A DNA stretch of 64,000 nucleotides, taken from positions 40,816,855 through 40,880,854 of the forward strand of contig NC_016131.3 in assembly GCF_000005505.3 (NCBI RefSeq), read 5' to 3'. Numbering within the stretch: position 1 is the stretch's first letter; each line of letters starts with the position of its first letter. Positions 12,241-24,700 of this stretch are shown in pieces. The notes under the pieces are model-generated. The model was not told the origin of the DNA. It saw only the letters and a program-made list of their open reading frames with translations, and did not search any database. Source of the stretch: Brachypodium distachyon (lineage: Eukaryota > Streptophyta > Magnoliopsida > Poales > Poaceae). Made by a program: the position numbers and the translations under genes.

Positions 12241-13875
12241 ATCTTCATGGATAGTGGATAGTGGATGCACTAATCATATGACCGGGAGCAAAGAATTGCT
12301 TGTGGACACTAAAATGAGTACATCAAGGTCCAAGCAAGTTACATTTGGAGATTCTTCACAATCAACAGTATTGGAACTAGGCAAGGTTGTCATCTCTCCG
12401 GATACATCCATTGAGAATGTCATGCTTGTTGAGTCCCTTCCATATAATGTACTTTCGGTACTTCAACTTGCACATATGGGTTTTTATTCCTTTTTTGGCA
12501 CAACCAGTGTGACCCTTTTGTGGAGCAAGACTCTTAAAGTAGCCTTTGTTGGATATGTGAAAAATGGTCTCTATGTGGTAGATTTCCGTAAGAAACCCAC
12601 TAGAGAAGAAGCATGTCTAGTGGCTAAAGTTGATGTGGGTTGGCTATGGCATCGCTGTCTAGCCCATGTCAATATGAAATCTTTGCAAAGTCTCTTCAAA
12701 GGTGAACATGTGCTAGGACTAACCAATATTTCATTTAATAAAAACTGTGTGTGTAGTGCTTGTATTGAAGGAAAGTTACATGAGAAGGCACATCACCACA
12801 AGACAATTATCACTTCTACGAGGCCTTTGGAGCTCCTTCATATGGATCTCTTCGGTCCTCCTACATATGATAGTCTTGGTGGTAAGAAATATTGTTTGGT
12901 TTGTTGATGACTATTCTAGGTACACTTAGGTATATTTCTTCAAGCACAAGAGTGAGAGCCAACAGACCGTCATCGACTTTACCAATGAAACCCAACACTA
13001 ATACAATGCAAAGATTATGGCTATTAGGAGTGATAATGGCTCCGAGTTCAAGAATTACACCTTGATTGAGTTTTAGAGTGATGAGGGTATCAAAAGACAA
13101 TATTCCGCTGCGTATACCCCTCAACAAAATGGTGTAGCGGAGAGGAAGAATAGAACTCTCATGGATGCGGCAAGGACAATGTTGGCGGAGTTCAAGTCTC
13201 CATACAACTTTTGGGCCGTAGCAATCAACACCGCATGCCATGCTACTAAGCGCCTCTATCTCTGCAAGATATTGAACAATACACCTTATGAAATTCTCAC
13301 AGGACGCAAGCCCAACCTCAAATACTTTTGGGTATTCAGTTGTAAGTGTTTTGTGCTTAAGAAAAGTGTTTGTTTATCTAAATTTGAGCCTAATACTTAT
13401 GAGGGCATATTTGTTGGCTATGAATCAAAGTCCCACACTTATAGGGTCCGCAACAAATCCACTGGATGTGTTGAAGAATCTTGTAATGTGGAGTTTGATG
13501 AGAATAATGGCTCCCATGTGGGGCAAGTTGATGTTGTGGATGTAGATGATGAAATTCCTCCCCAAGGCATACGACGAATGGGCATAGGTCAAATTATGCC
13601 CGTTGAGGATCCCCGTATGGAAGAAGGAGAAGGACAATGCTCTACTCAAGTGGAGCCCTCATCTCCACAAGATCCACAAGCTAGCCAAGAACAAGAACAA
13701 GTCCCTCATGTGGATGAACAAGTTGATCAAGGACAAGATCAAGCAAATGTTGATGTTGGTGATTCTTCACCAAATGATGTCCAAGATCAAGATCTTCAAG
13801 ATGTTCAAGCTTCCATTGTGCCTCAAGATTTATCTCAAGAAGCTATGGAACATCGGGCCATGAAGATTGCCTCAT
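12241..13875 (+). pseudogene. pol: pol, protease and integrase part, disrupted
   Basis: The aspartic protease motif DSGCTNHMTG is near 12259. The GAG-pre-integrase segment with LWHRCLAH and CSACIEGK follows at about 12645-12800, then the integrase core with LLHMDLFGP, RSDNGSEFKN and QQNGVAERKNRT. Stop codons near 12905, 12926, 13000 and 13073 interrupt the core. From 13161 the frame is open through the integrase C-terminus into an acidic, Gln-rich linker that stops at 13875. The order protease-integrase before RT identifies Ty1/copia. Confidence 0.92.
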
Positions 13876-13898
13876 GACTTCAACGTCAAGAACATACC

Positions 13899-14777
13899 TT
13901 GGACAATGTTCTAGGAAGTGTGAGGAAAGGGGTAACTACTCGTAGACAATTAGCTAACTTTTGTGAACATCATGCTTTTGTCTCTTGTGTTGAGCCCCAA
14001 AAGGTACAAGAAGCACTCAAGGATCCGGATTGGCTTAATGCCATGCATGAAGAGTTGAATAACTTCGAGCGCAATAGAGTATGGTTATTGGTGGAAAGAC
14101 TAAAAGATTGCAAGAATGTCATTGGCACTAAATGGATATTCAAGAACAAGCAAGATGCACTTGGACAAGTGACAAGAAACAAGGCAAGATTGGTGGCTCA
14201 CGGTTTCTCCCAAATTGAGGGTATTGACTACGGTGAAACTTTCGCTCTCGTTGCTCGCCTTGAATCTATTCGTATCTTACTTGCATATGCATCGCATCAT
14301 AACATTACTTTGCAACAAATGGATGTGAAAAGTGCATTTTTAAATGGTCCACTAAATGAGTTTGTATATGTCAAACAACCACCGGGGTTTGAGGACGCTC
14401 AATTTTCTAACCACGTGTACAAACTTGATAAAGTCCTTTATGGTCTCAAACAAGCACCTCGAGCTTGGTTTGAGCACCTAAAGGAGCTACTAGCGGATCA
14501 TAGCTTTGAAATTGGGGTAATTGACCCCACTCTTTTTACTAAGATTGTTGGTGGTGATTTCTTTATATGCCAACTATATGTTGATGATATCATATTTGGT
14601 TCTACTAATGGTGTGTTCAATGATCAATTTGCTAAGCTAATGACTAAAAAGTTTGAGATGTCTATGATGGGTAAATTGGAGTTCTTCCTTTTATTTGAAA
14701 TCAAGCAATTGAGAGGAGGAATCTTTATTAATCAAGCCAAATACACCCAAGACATGCTAAAGAGATTCAAGATGCAT
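13899..14777 (+). pseudogene. pol: pol, reverse transcriptase part, cut by the CACTA insertion
   Basis: An open RVT_2-type reverse transcriptase contains [44 protein letters not shown] and the catalytic YVDD box at about 14578. The frame runs into the CACTA end at 14778. The continuation is at 37550, where the same frame is recovered once the insertion and one copy of the CAT duplication are removed. Confidence 0.95.
14775..14777. repeat. left target-site duplication CAT of CACTA element
   Basis: CAT precedes CACTA at 14778 and is repeated after TAGTG at 37547-37549. A 3-bp duplication is the rule for CACTA transposons. Confidence 0.9.
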
Positions 14778-14788
14778 CACTAGGGGAA

Positions 14789-15450
14789 AACCGGCCTGTG
14801 CCGATGGCTTTCTATCGGGCCGCCGGCAAAGAGGCCCAATGCCGTGGGCCGGCAGAAAAGCCCACGCCGGCCCACGGCATAGGGTCGGCCGCCGGCAAAG
14901 ACACGCTGCACGTGGGCCCACGTGTGAGGTTAACGTAGGGCGAAACGGCCGGTGGGGGGAGAAAAACAAACTATCTTTGCCGGCGGCCACCAAAAAAAAG
15001 CCGCCGGCAAAGAGATTCATTTTTCCCGCGACAATCCGTTCAAATTTGGACGCGCACGCACGAATTTAAAAAAAAGAAATAACAGTTTGCCGGCGGCCCC
15101 GAGGAAAGGCCGCCGTCAAAGGCCTTTTTTTCCCCAAATGACCCCCCTTCGAATTGAACCGGCAAAAAAAAAATAATAACCCTTTGCCGGCGGCCCCGAG
15201 AAAAGGCCGCCGGCAAAGGGTTATTATGTTTTTATTTTTATTTTTTCCCCAAATGTCCCCCCTTCGAATTGAACCGGGAAGAAAAAAAAATTAATAACCC
15301 TTTGCCTGCGGCCCCGAGAAAAGGCCGCCGGGAAAGGTCTTTTTTTTTTTTTTCCCAAATGTCCCCCGTTCGAATTGAACCGAAGAAAAAAAAAGAAATT
15401 AACCCTTTGCCGGTTGCCCCGAAAAATAGATGCCGGCGAAGCTTATTTTT
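14789..15450. repeat. 5' subterminal repeats of CACTA element
   Basis: At least four palindromes of the form CTTTGCCGGCGGCC ... GGCCGCCGGCAAAG occur near 15088, 15182, 15300 and 15405, with related pieces at 14805-15010. Spacers are A/T homopolymers. Arrays like these are the usual transposase binding regions of CACTA elements; binding here is inferred. Confidence 0.85.
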
Positions 15451-15589
15451 TTTCCTTTTTTGTTTGTTTTGTGATGTAAATCAACCATATTGTAAACACA
15501 TAGAGCGATACATATTGTTGTTTAGATTGAACCCAATTTGCACTTATAAAATAAAGAAAACTAATTACTCATTGCCGGCGGCCGTTTTG

Positions 15590-16735
15590 GTGAAAAGCTA
15601 GTAACAAAACACTAAGGAATATTCAATCCCAAGCCCTAAAGTGAGGAAAACACGTAATTCGGACCGAGGGAGAAGAATCCTTTGATGACTTGGGTAGCGT
15701 TTTGGTTTTTCATGTCCCCATGTGCTAGTACAACACAAACGTAGAGTAAAGTGACTTGAGAACACAAGTTTTGGTGAAAAGCTACCCCGTAGACGCCACG
15801 AGGCCTGCAGGAGGGGGCGATGCCTCAAATCACACGACGGATGGTCTAAAGAACTTGGAATCTTGGATGATGTCATAAAATATGTACATAAAGATGGTTT
15901 TAAGAGGAAAATACAATCCAAGTATCTGATGTTGCACTTCCTTCACAAACTAGACGAACCCGCACGGAAGTTCCAGACTTAGGGGGAAAAGTCGCAATTC
16001 GGACGGACAGAGCAGAATCCTTTGATGACTTGGGTAGGTTTTTGATTTTTCATGTCCCCATGTGCTAGTACAACACAAACATAGAGTAAAGTGACTTGAG
16101 AACACAAGTTTTAGTGAAAAGATACCCCGTAGACGCCACGAGGCCCGCAGGAGGGGGCGATGCCTCAAATCACACGACGGATGGTCTAGAGAACTTGGAA
16201 TCTTGGATGATGTCATAAAATGGGTACATAAATATGGTGTTAAGAGGAAAACACAATCCAAGTATCTGATGTTGCACATCATTCACAAACTAGACTAACC
16301 CGTACGAACGTTCCGGACTTAGGGGGGAAAAGTCGCAATTCGGATGGACGGAGCAGAATCCTTTGAGGACTTGGGTAGCTTTTTGGTTTTTCATGTCTCC
16401 ATGTGCTAGTACAACACAAAGGTATAGAGTAAAGTGACTTGAGAACACAAGTTTTGGTGAAAAGCTAGCCCGGAGACGCCACGAGGCCCGCAGGAGAGGG
16501 CGATGCCTGAAATCACACGACGAATGATCCAGAGAATTTGAAATCTTCGATGATGTCATCAAATGGGTTCATAAAGATGGTGTTAAGAGGAAAACACAAT
16601 CCAAGTATCTGAGGTTGCACTTGCTTCACAAACTAGACTAACCCGCAAGGAAGTTCCGGACTTAGGGGGAAAAGTCACAATTCGGACGGACGGAGCAGAA
16701 TTCTTTAAGAAATTGGGTAGTTTTTTGGTCTTTCA
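15590..16735. repeat. tandem repeat with a 340-343 bp unit, about 3.3 copies
   Basis: The block AACACAAGTTTT(G/A)GTGAAAAG recurs at 15761, 16101 and 16444. Each unit also repeats an AATTCGGAC block, a GAATCCTTTGA block and a GATGATGTCAT block. Units differ by point changes and small indels. Open frames on the minus strand simply repeat with the unit and show no domain. Confidence 0.9.
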
Positions 16736-17054
16736 TGTTCAAATGTCCTAATAGAACAAAAAGGAAGTCTAAACTGACAGGAAAACCACAATGTTCTGTG
16801 TGACACTTAAAGTAAAAATTGGAAAAAAAAGTGAACTGAGCCTAGCTCAGGTGGTCTGGTTCCTTGTGGTGGAACTAGCCCACCCAGGTTCAAGTCCTAG
16901 ACTTGACATGGGTGTCACATTTCCTTGGATTATTCCAGGATTTAACCGGTGCTATTCTTTCAGTGGTGGGTGACGTACCCGTCAACAGCGAGGTGCCTGC
17001 GGTGACTTCGTCAATCTCTGAAGATCTGCCGGCCCAGTCTTTCGGAGGTGCTCA

Positions 17055-17333
<279 letters not shown>

Positions 17334-17762
17334 CTAAGATGTCGTAGCACGGGGCTCAGACACCGGGGATGCTTGGGCACCCCCTTTGAGGTTCGGCAAT
17401 GGGCGACGGGGATCGCCCCGGCGGTCGCCGGCGAGGCCAATGCAAAGCGTAAGAGCGCAATGAACATGAGATCGTTTACCCAGGTTCGGGCCACCCTGAG
17501 GTGTAAAACCCTACGTCCTGCTGCTGAGTTTGTTATTAGCCAGTGAACTTGGGTTTACAGGTTGCCGGGGGGAGTCCCTGGGTGCTCTCTCTCTTTTCTG
17601 GCTAAGTGCTACTTGCTGTTTTCGGCCTGTGCTAGCGTGAATCTGCACGAACCGAACCGAACCCTTTGACCGCTGGCGGGGGTCCTCCTTTTATACCAAG
17701 GGGATGCCACAGGTGCCACGGTGCATGGGTGACAAATGGCGAGCAGAGAGCTAGGGTAGCTC
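17334..17762 (-). mobile_element. Gypsy-type LTR fragment, antisense, first part
   Basis: The GC-rich sequence contains a GATCGTTTACCCAGGTTCGG block and a CTTTTATACCAAGG stretch that are typical of cereal Gypsy LTRs read in reverse. It appears to resume at 18762. No coding sequence is present, and the class is inferred from composition and remembered LTR style. Confidence 0.45.
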
Positions 17763-18761
17763 CTCCTCGGTGCGCTGGTGCTGAGGACGTCCCAACTAAT
17801 GATACAACCACAGCCCCTACAACACCTACACCTCAAGTACCGGAGATATATGGACCAATTACTAGAGCTCGTGCACGACAACTAAATTATCAGGTACTTT
17901 CGTTCCTCGGTACTTCATTTAATATTAATGAGAATATGCTGCTGCCTAAGATGGGTTCTTTTATGTGTTTTAGGAATGAAGGACCTAGCTTGGACCTCAA
18001 GGATCATCGTTGGACAGCAAACCATGGAGGTGGCAGCAAGGTGGCGGGAGCTAGCTCAAGTGATGATTTCAGAACATTGAAATCGCCATAAAGAGATGAG
18101 AAGCAGGCCGCATCCTCTTCATCAATGGGATTTCGGCCAAGTGGAGGATTCCTCCTCCAATGGGTATCTATGGGCCAAAGATGAGGGTTATAACCTTACT
18201 TTATTGGGCCTAAGGCCATGTAATAGGGTCCAGCCAATTTTTAGATGTTTTCGTTGTGTTTTAGGAGGATTCTTAGGGCGTTTCGGAGTCCCTCAAGGGC
18301 CTGGCCGAAAACCACCTAGTTCCCCTCCTATTTATACCCCATGAGCCCCCCTTTGGAGCCTTGGTTTGTGATTAGATAAAGTTTAGCCTTTGCTACTTTC
18401 GTGTAATCGCGTGTGTCGGTTAGACCACCTGTTTTACCGTCATCAAGACTCCAACTATATTGAATATTCAGATTCGTGAACCTTCATATCTCCTATTCGC
18501 AATTTCAGATTGCTTTTCATCTTGTTCTTGCTTGTTCTTCGATTGCTTGCAGGAACAAAGACCTTCATGGTTAGGTTGATTGTGCCCCCGCGGGATCAAT
18601 AACCTTCTGGAGTTGGTGTATCGATCGCTAAGGCGCTGCCTCCTAGGTTGTAGTCGGATCGTCAACGTCACCTCCTACCAAATCGATAATTAGGTATCTC
18701 ATCGAAAGATCGGGACACCCTCGAGGCTATCAGCTGGCTTGCATGCAGATTAGGTAGCCCT
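17763..18761 (+). mobile_element. Gypsy pol tail and LTR fragment
   Basis: The frame near 17790-17890 encodes a Thr/Pro-rich stretch followed by GPITRARARQLNYQV, the familiar C-terminal end of several grass Gypsy polyproteins. Downstream is LTR-like sequence with a TATTTATACC promoter-like box near 18329 and untranslated sequence to about 18760. It interrupts the antisense LTR fragment around it. Confidence 0.6.
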
Positions 18762-19263
18762 ACAGCTAGGGGTCTAGGCGCCTGAAATTTACCCCAGGCG
18801 GGTCACTGTAGGCTGAAAGGACGGGGAATCTCCTTTTGGTCGGAGCATTTAATGCTGGCGTGTGCTTCACTCCTCGTCCTGACGAATCCTGCGCGCAGCG
18901 CGCCCCCCAAGCGGCCACGTGGTGTCGCTGTTGCTCCCGCTCGCTCCTGCTCTTGTAACGGACACTTGCGTCCGGGAACACCCTCCCGGCAAGTAAACTT
19001 CCCGGGAAGCGCCCAGGTGGGATTTCTCCTGCTGCCCTTTTAGGCAACCCTTGCAGCCCGGCAAGCCCTGCCGGGCTGGTGACTTGCCGGGCAGCTCATG
19101 CGGAGCTGCCCGGGGTGCGGTCCCTCCGGGGGGCAAGCGAGGTGGCCCACGCGTCATGCAGCGGTGGTACCCTGGGTGCCACTGGTGCGACACAAGAAGT
19201 GCTCCGGCAAGTAAAGGGGGTTCTAATATATATTGGTTGTGCTCGAAATGGTTGTGCTCGAAA
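18762..19263 (-). mobile_element. Gypsy-type LTR fragment, antisense, second part
   Basis: GC-rich sequence with repeated CCCGGCAAG and GCCGGGCAG blocks continues the fragment at 17334-17762 after the intervening Gypsy piece. It ends near GGCAAGTAAAGGGGG, followed by a short GGTTGTGCTCGAAA duplication before the SINE tail. Confidence 0.4.
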
Positions 19264-19384
19264 AGCGTCTGCGTTTGTACTGTGTTTCTAAAAAAAAAAC
19301 TAGAAAAAAAATGAAAAAATTCTTTGCCGACGGCTTTTCGTCGGGCCGTCGGCAAAGGGTGTTAAAAAAAAGAAAAACGCCCCG

Positions 19385-20008
19385 TGCCCCGCTGGTCCCC
19401 CCCCCCCTCTCTCTCTCTCTCACCCCCGACTCTCTCTCTCACCCCCGCCCAACCGCCCCGCCCGACCGCCGCCGCCGCCGCCCTCTCCGCTGCCCCCGCC
19501 CCCGCCATCTCCGCCGCCGCCCCTGCCCCTCGCCCCCCGGCCGGATCCGCCCAGATCTGGCCGCCCCCTCCCTCTCCGCCGCCCCCGACTCCCCCCCATC
19601 TCCCCGCCCCCCCCGACTCCCCCCATCTCCCCATCGGCCGCCTCGCCTCCCTCCCCCGCCGCCCCCGCCTCCCCGGCACCCCGCCCCACCACACCTCCCC
19701 GGCCGCCCTGCCTCCCCGCCTCCCCTCCCCCACCCCGCCGCCTCCTCGACCGCCCCGCCTCCCCTCCCCCACCCCGGCCACCTCTCCTCCCCACCGCCCC
19801 CTCTCCTCTCCACCCCCACCGCCGGCCCCTCCTCCCTCCTCCCCGGCCTCCCCTCCTCCCCTCTCCCCCGCCTCCACCCTCCCGCCGCTACCCATCGGCT
19901 TCCCGCACCACACCTGCTCTGGACCTCCTCCTCTCGATTTCGGCGCTCCACATCGTCTCCTTCCACCTCCCTCTACATCGCGTCCCATCTCAACGTCGGT
20001 GACTGCAG
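19385..20008 (+). promoter_or_regulatory. C-rich first leader exon of the CACTA transposase gene
   Basis: About 600 bases are almost pure C/T with CCG runs and end at a clear donor, CTGCAG then GTGACTTTCC, at 20008/20009. Pro-rich open frames exist in several frames but have no protein character. A splice donor here, an acceptor at 21119-21121 and the transposase ATG at 21743 suggest a spliced 5' leader. A CACTA-type palindrome (19321-19358) lies just upstream. Confidence 0.5.
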
Positions 20009-20689
20009 GTGACTTTCCTCTATCTCTCCTAGGTTCTTGGCTTTTGTGATGGATATTCTGATGTTTCCCTGTGCTATGTTGTAGTGAATTTTGATGCTTA
20101 GCTTTCTGCAAGTGCTGTGCTATTTGTAAGCTGTGCTATGTGAATTTTGATCACATAAACAATGGTGCATTGTTGATAATTTAAGCCCTGCTGGTTAGTT
20201 CTATGCAAACGGTTTCTTGGTTTGAACCTGAGGTGCTTTGTGCTGGAACAAACATTGGTTGAAATCTCTTCTCATGTCCAGTATTCTGCACCCACATGCT
20301 ATCATTCTCGGTAGATTCTATCCTCTAAATATATGACTAGGAATTGTCTGCTCCGAGTATGCAGCTTGTCCTTTTCCAATTTGTTTAATCTGAAGCAACT
20401 TGACTGTTAATGCATGTCCATATGGCAATTTAATTTTCTTGTTTGTAACCTGATGCTCTGTACAGCTAGATCTACTCCAGGTCTTATCTAAAAAAATACT
20501 ATTGTTTCTTCGTAGTCTTATTTTCTTCATCCTTTATCTGCATATCTGTATTGTCATCTGAAACAATGCTTTGTTGTTTTCAAACCTTTTGTTCTGACTT
20601 CTGGATACACTTCCTTGGAAGTTTAGGTTCCAAGAGAAATCAACATTGAGTTTGGTGACTCATCAAACGAAGTGAGCAACATAGCTTTG

Positions 20690-21120
20690 CATACAAACGG
20701 ATCCCCCTTTTATTTTAGTTTGTATAGTTTGTATGCATATATACGAAGCTACAGTTTGTATGCAAAGCTTTTATTTTAGTTTGTATAGCTTGTATAGTTT
20801 GTATGCATATATATAGTAGCTTATTTGTATAGTTTGTATGCAAAGCTATAGTTTGGATGCATATATATAGTAGCTTAATTTGTATAGTTTGTATGCATAA
20901 CTATAGTTTGGATGCATATGTATAGTAGCTTAATTTGTATAGTTTGTGTGCATAACTATAGTTTGTATGCATATATGCTTGGATGAAAATGTGCATGCAT
21001 GTATGCTTGTATGCTTATAAAATGTTCATGCTCATGCATGTATGCTTATAAAATGTATGCTTCTTTGCGAATGTGCATGCATGTATGTTTGTATGGCTAT
21101 AAAATGTTCATGCTCATGTA
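20690..21120. repeat. TGTATGC-rich minisatellite
   Basis: Irregular tandem units built from TAGTTTGTATGCATATATA and later GCATGTATGCTTATAAAATG fill this stretch. It lies in the presumed first leader intron of the transposase gene. Confidence 0.85.
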
Positions 21121-21121
21121 G

Positions 21122-21167
21122 GTGACATCGACCTCGACCTCGACTACTTCATCTACGGTGTAGCTTG
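21122..21167 (+). promoter_or_regulatory. candidate second leader exon of the transposase gene
   Basis: A short CGACCTCGACCT-containing segment lies between a TAG acceptor at 21119-21121 and a G/GTGAGC donor at 21167/21168. It contains no usable start codon. It is inferred from splice signals only. Confidence 0.35.
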
Positions 21168-21284
21168 GTGAGCATGTCCCTCTATCTCGCCTTCCCCTTT
21201 TGCTCTGTCCCGGCTATTTAGCCGGTGACACTTGTAGTTTAAATGTCAAAGTCGCGTAACCTTATGTGTCTCCCGTCCGAAAGG

Positions 21285-21330
21285 GTTACGTATATAGATA
21301 TGCAAGTCTTTGCATATCTATAAGCGTAAC
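21285..21330. repeat. short hairpin, 21-bp arms
   Basis: GTTACGTATATAGATATGCAA (21285-21305, 19 of 21 positions paired) is followed after 4 bases by TTGCATATCTATAAGCGTAAC (21310-21330). It lies just before the larger hairpin. Confidence 0.8.
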
Positions 21331-21360
21331 TCTTTTGGATTGTCCACGTTTTTTGGACAG

Positions 21361-21567
21361 CCCGAGGGTGTGTAGATTGGGTTCGTTTCCGTGCTCTAGT
21401 CCGGTCCGAGACGTCATTTCGGCAGCATCTCCCCGTTGTTCTCCGAATGCACATTCTCTTGGCTTGTTGTCGAGACGTGTATTTGGAGAACAGCGGGAAG
21501 GTGCTGCCGAAATTTCATCTCAGACCGGACTGGAGCACGGAAACGGCCCAATCTACACACCGTCGGG
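21361..21567. repeat. long hairpin, arms about 91 bp, upstream of transposase
   Basis: The left arm 21361-21452 and right arm 21477-21567 are reverse complements with about 85 percent identity; the loop is 24 bases. Paired blocks include GTGTGTAGATTGGG with CCCAATCTACACAC, and ATTTCGGCAGCA with TGCTGCCGAAAT. It sits in the presumed leader intron between 21168 and the ATG at 21743. Confidence 0.9.
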
Positions 21568-21742
21568 TGGGATTAGGACCTATCCTTACCTATTAGTGGA
21601 ATAGTTCAGCATATGCCCTTTTCAGTGAACAAATAAAATATGTGACGTAATTAATTTGACGAAACTAATTACTTGTGTTGCTAGTTGCGTTATTAAACCG
21701 TGTATCCCTTTGGTGTCGTGTGGTACCCGAAAATAGCAGAGA

Positions 21743-24700
21743 ATGGCTGATCCTCGGTGGATGTACAGTGGCCGCCATAGTCGGATAGACCGGGATGATG
21801 ATTGGATGAAAAACACGGCAGATTTCTTGGAGGTTGCATTTGCTAGAGGAGAAGAGCGTGCTTGGTGCCCTTGCAGTCGTTGCAATAACAAGACACGACA
21901 CACAAAGGATGAGATGGGCAATCACTTGGTGTTGTACGGGTACACGCCAAACTATACCCGATGGGGCTACCATGGTGAGCAAGAGGATAGAGGAAGAGAG
22001 GAGGTCGTGTGAAGGCGCACGGATGACTATGATATGGGGTTCCAGGACATGCTAGATGACTTGGAGGAAGCACGCGTTCCAACGGAGGAAGAACCGGAGG
22101 CAACCTCTAAGGCCTATCTTGATATGCTGGCGGAGGCAAGCACAGATCTGCATGCTCACACAAAGGTCAATAAGCTGGATGCCGTTGCTAGAATAATGGC
22201 TGTGATGACCCAGTTCAACTTGAGCAGAGAATGGTTTGATGTGATGATGGCAGTTATCGGTAGTCTCCTCCCGGAAGGCCACCTTTTGCCTAAAAGCATG
22301 TACGAGGCGAACAAAATGCTTAGTGTACTTAAGTTGCTGGCTCAGTGCCTACATTCATGTAAAAATGGATGCACGGTGTTTGACAGAGAATACGTGGATG
22401 CCAAGCATTGTCCCAAGTGCAATTTCTCTAGGTATGTCAAGGTAGACCACGGGAAGGGTCTGGTGCAGTCAAAAATACCCCATAAAGTTCTTAGAATGCT
22501 TCCATTCTCAGAAAGAATTGGCCGGATGATGCTATCCGACGTGCCTGGCAAAGTTGTGACGCATCACAAACTGGGGAAGAAATACAAATACGACAAGGAT
22601 CATAGGCCGATGTTGACATATCCGTCGGATGGCGAAGCATGGAAGGATTTTGATCGGAAGTATACGGAGAAAGCCGCGGAGCCTCGGAATGTTCGAGTTG
22701 CCATCGCAACTGATGGGTTCAATCCATTTGGCATGACGAGTGCCCCATACAGCTGCTGGCCAGTGTTTGTAAGTCCGCCCAATCTCCCTCCCGGAATGAT
22801 AATGCAACGGAAGTACATGTTCTTGGCGCTGATAATTCCAGGACCAAAATATCCAAGGAAGAACATTAATGTGTATATGCGGCCCCTGATGGAGGAGTTG
22901 AAAAGAGGTTGGGAGGAAGGGATCATGGTGTACGACAAAGCTACCAAGACAAACTTTAGGATGCATATCTGGTTCCAGTTCTCCAATCATGACCACCCGG
23001 GGGGATCTATACTTTCCGGAAAAGGTTTGCAGGGGAAGTTCATGTGCCCACACTGCGGGACTGATCTGGAGTTCTATCGGCTCGCTCATGGTCACAAGTA
23101 TTGTTGCTTCGATCTGCACAGGAGATTCCACCCGCCTAACCATCCGTTCAGACAAGCAAGAAGAACTTTAGGAAAGGTGTGGTCGTCGAAGAGGGGCCAC
23201 CCCGTTATCGCACCGGTTCTGAGCTTTCTTGCTGAGCTGGATGCTCTTGTGCCCGACCCTACACAACCTGACAAGTTCCTGGGGTATGGTGATACACACA
23301 ACTGGACTCACAAGTCATGCTTCTGGGAGCTCCCCTACTTCAAAGACACTATTCTTCCACATTGTATTGATGTGATGCACACCGAAAAGAATGTCGCCGA
23401 AGCCCTTTTCAACACAATTCTCAACATTATTGACAAGACGAAAGATAATCCGAAGGTTAGAAAAGATCAAGAAGAACTTTGCGATAGACCACAGCTAAGC
23501 ATTAAAAAGGTGCCAGGCAGGTCAGACATCAGGCCAAAGGCCCCGTTCGCTCTCGACAGAGACCAAAAGATGGAAGTACTCCTGTGGTTCAAAGAGCTGA
23601 AGTTTCCTGATGGGTATGTAGCTAATCTAAAGAGGGGAGTTAATCTTGGCACCATGCGAATCAATGGCCTCAAGAGTCATGACTATCACATATGACTTGA
23701 GCATTTGCTGCCGGTGATGGTTCGAGGCTATGTGTCGGAGGATATTTGGCGGTTGTTGGCAAAGTTGAGCAATTTCTTCCGTCGGCTTTGTGCTAAAGAA
23801 CTATCCCCCACCTTGCTAGAAGAAATGAAAAAAAAAGCCCCCGTGTTGCTATGCAAGCTAGAGAGGATCTTTCCGCCGGGCATGTTTGTGACGATGCAAC
23901 ATCTAATTATCCACCTCCCGTACGAGGCACGTATGTGGGGCCCTGTGCAACATCATTGGATGTATGCCGTCGAGAGACTTATGAAGACCCTTCAAGCTAA
24001 AGTAAAAAACAAAGCTAAAGTTGAAGCATGCATATGGGAGGCAAGCCGTCTCGAGGAAGTGTCAAACGCAACGACGAGTTACTATAGCTCCGATATTGCC
24101 ATGCTGCATAATCCAGTCTCCTGCTACAATCTTGGCAACCCTGAAGATGAGTCCAAGCTGAGCCTATTCAGAGGGCAACTTGGAACTTCTAAAGCCGAGA
24201 ACACAGTCACCCTGTCCTACCAAGAGTGGAGATCCCTTACGTTATATATCTTGAACAACCTCGACGAAGTACAACCGTACATCAAGTAAGTGCCCAGTAA
24301 ATAATTCCTCTTTGCAATTGATCACAAGTTTGACTCTAACTCATTTTATTCTCATTGCGTTAGCACATTCACTCAACTCAACTGGAAGCAAAAAAGAAAA
24401 CCCGATCCTCTAGAACATGATGCCCTTCTTAGAGATGGTCCAAATGGCCCCGGATCCGGTTTCATTGAGTGGTTCCAAAATCAAGTACTTTCTTTCTTAG
24501 CTCCTAGTTGTTTCAACACCTAGAGGCCTTGCGTGCGACTAATACATGATGCTTTTCTGCTTAAACCTGTAGGCTAACAAAGATGCGTCTATGAGCTCCC
24601 AATTGAGACAAATTGCCAATGGTTTTGATGTCAAGGTCAGTTCATTCAAATCCTACGATGTCAATGGATATCGATTCCATACAATAGGGTACGAGCTCAG

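Noticed and set aside
15598..16562. Three similar minus-strand open frames
   Set aside because: Copies of the same 340-bp tandem repeat, each ending differently, with no start context or domain.
15590..16735. CRISPR-like array
   Set aside because: Units are 340 bp without short repeats and unique spacers, and this is a plant nuclear locus.
16838..16910. tRNA gene
   Set aside because: The A/B-box-like sequence belongs to the tRNA-derived head of the SINE; there is no cloverleaf with an acceptor stem.
19233..20111. Long Pro-rich and Gly/Arg-rich open frames on both strands
   Set aside because: They come from the C/T-rich composition, overlap in several frames and have no domain.
21361..21567. 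miR820 precursor
   Set aside because: The mature miR820 sequence as I recall it is not present in either arm; only the location within a CACTA element is similar.
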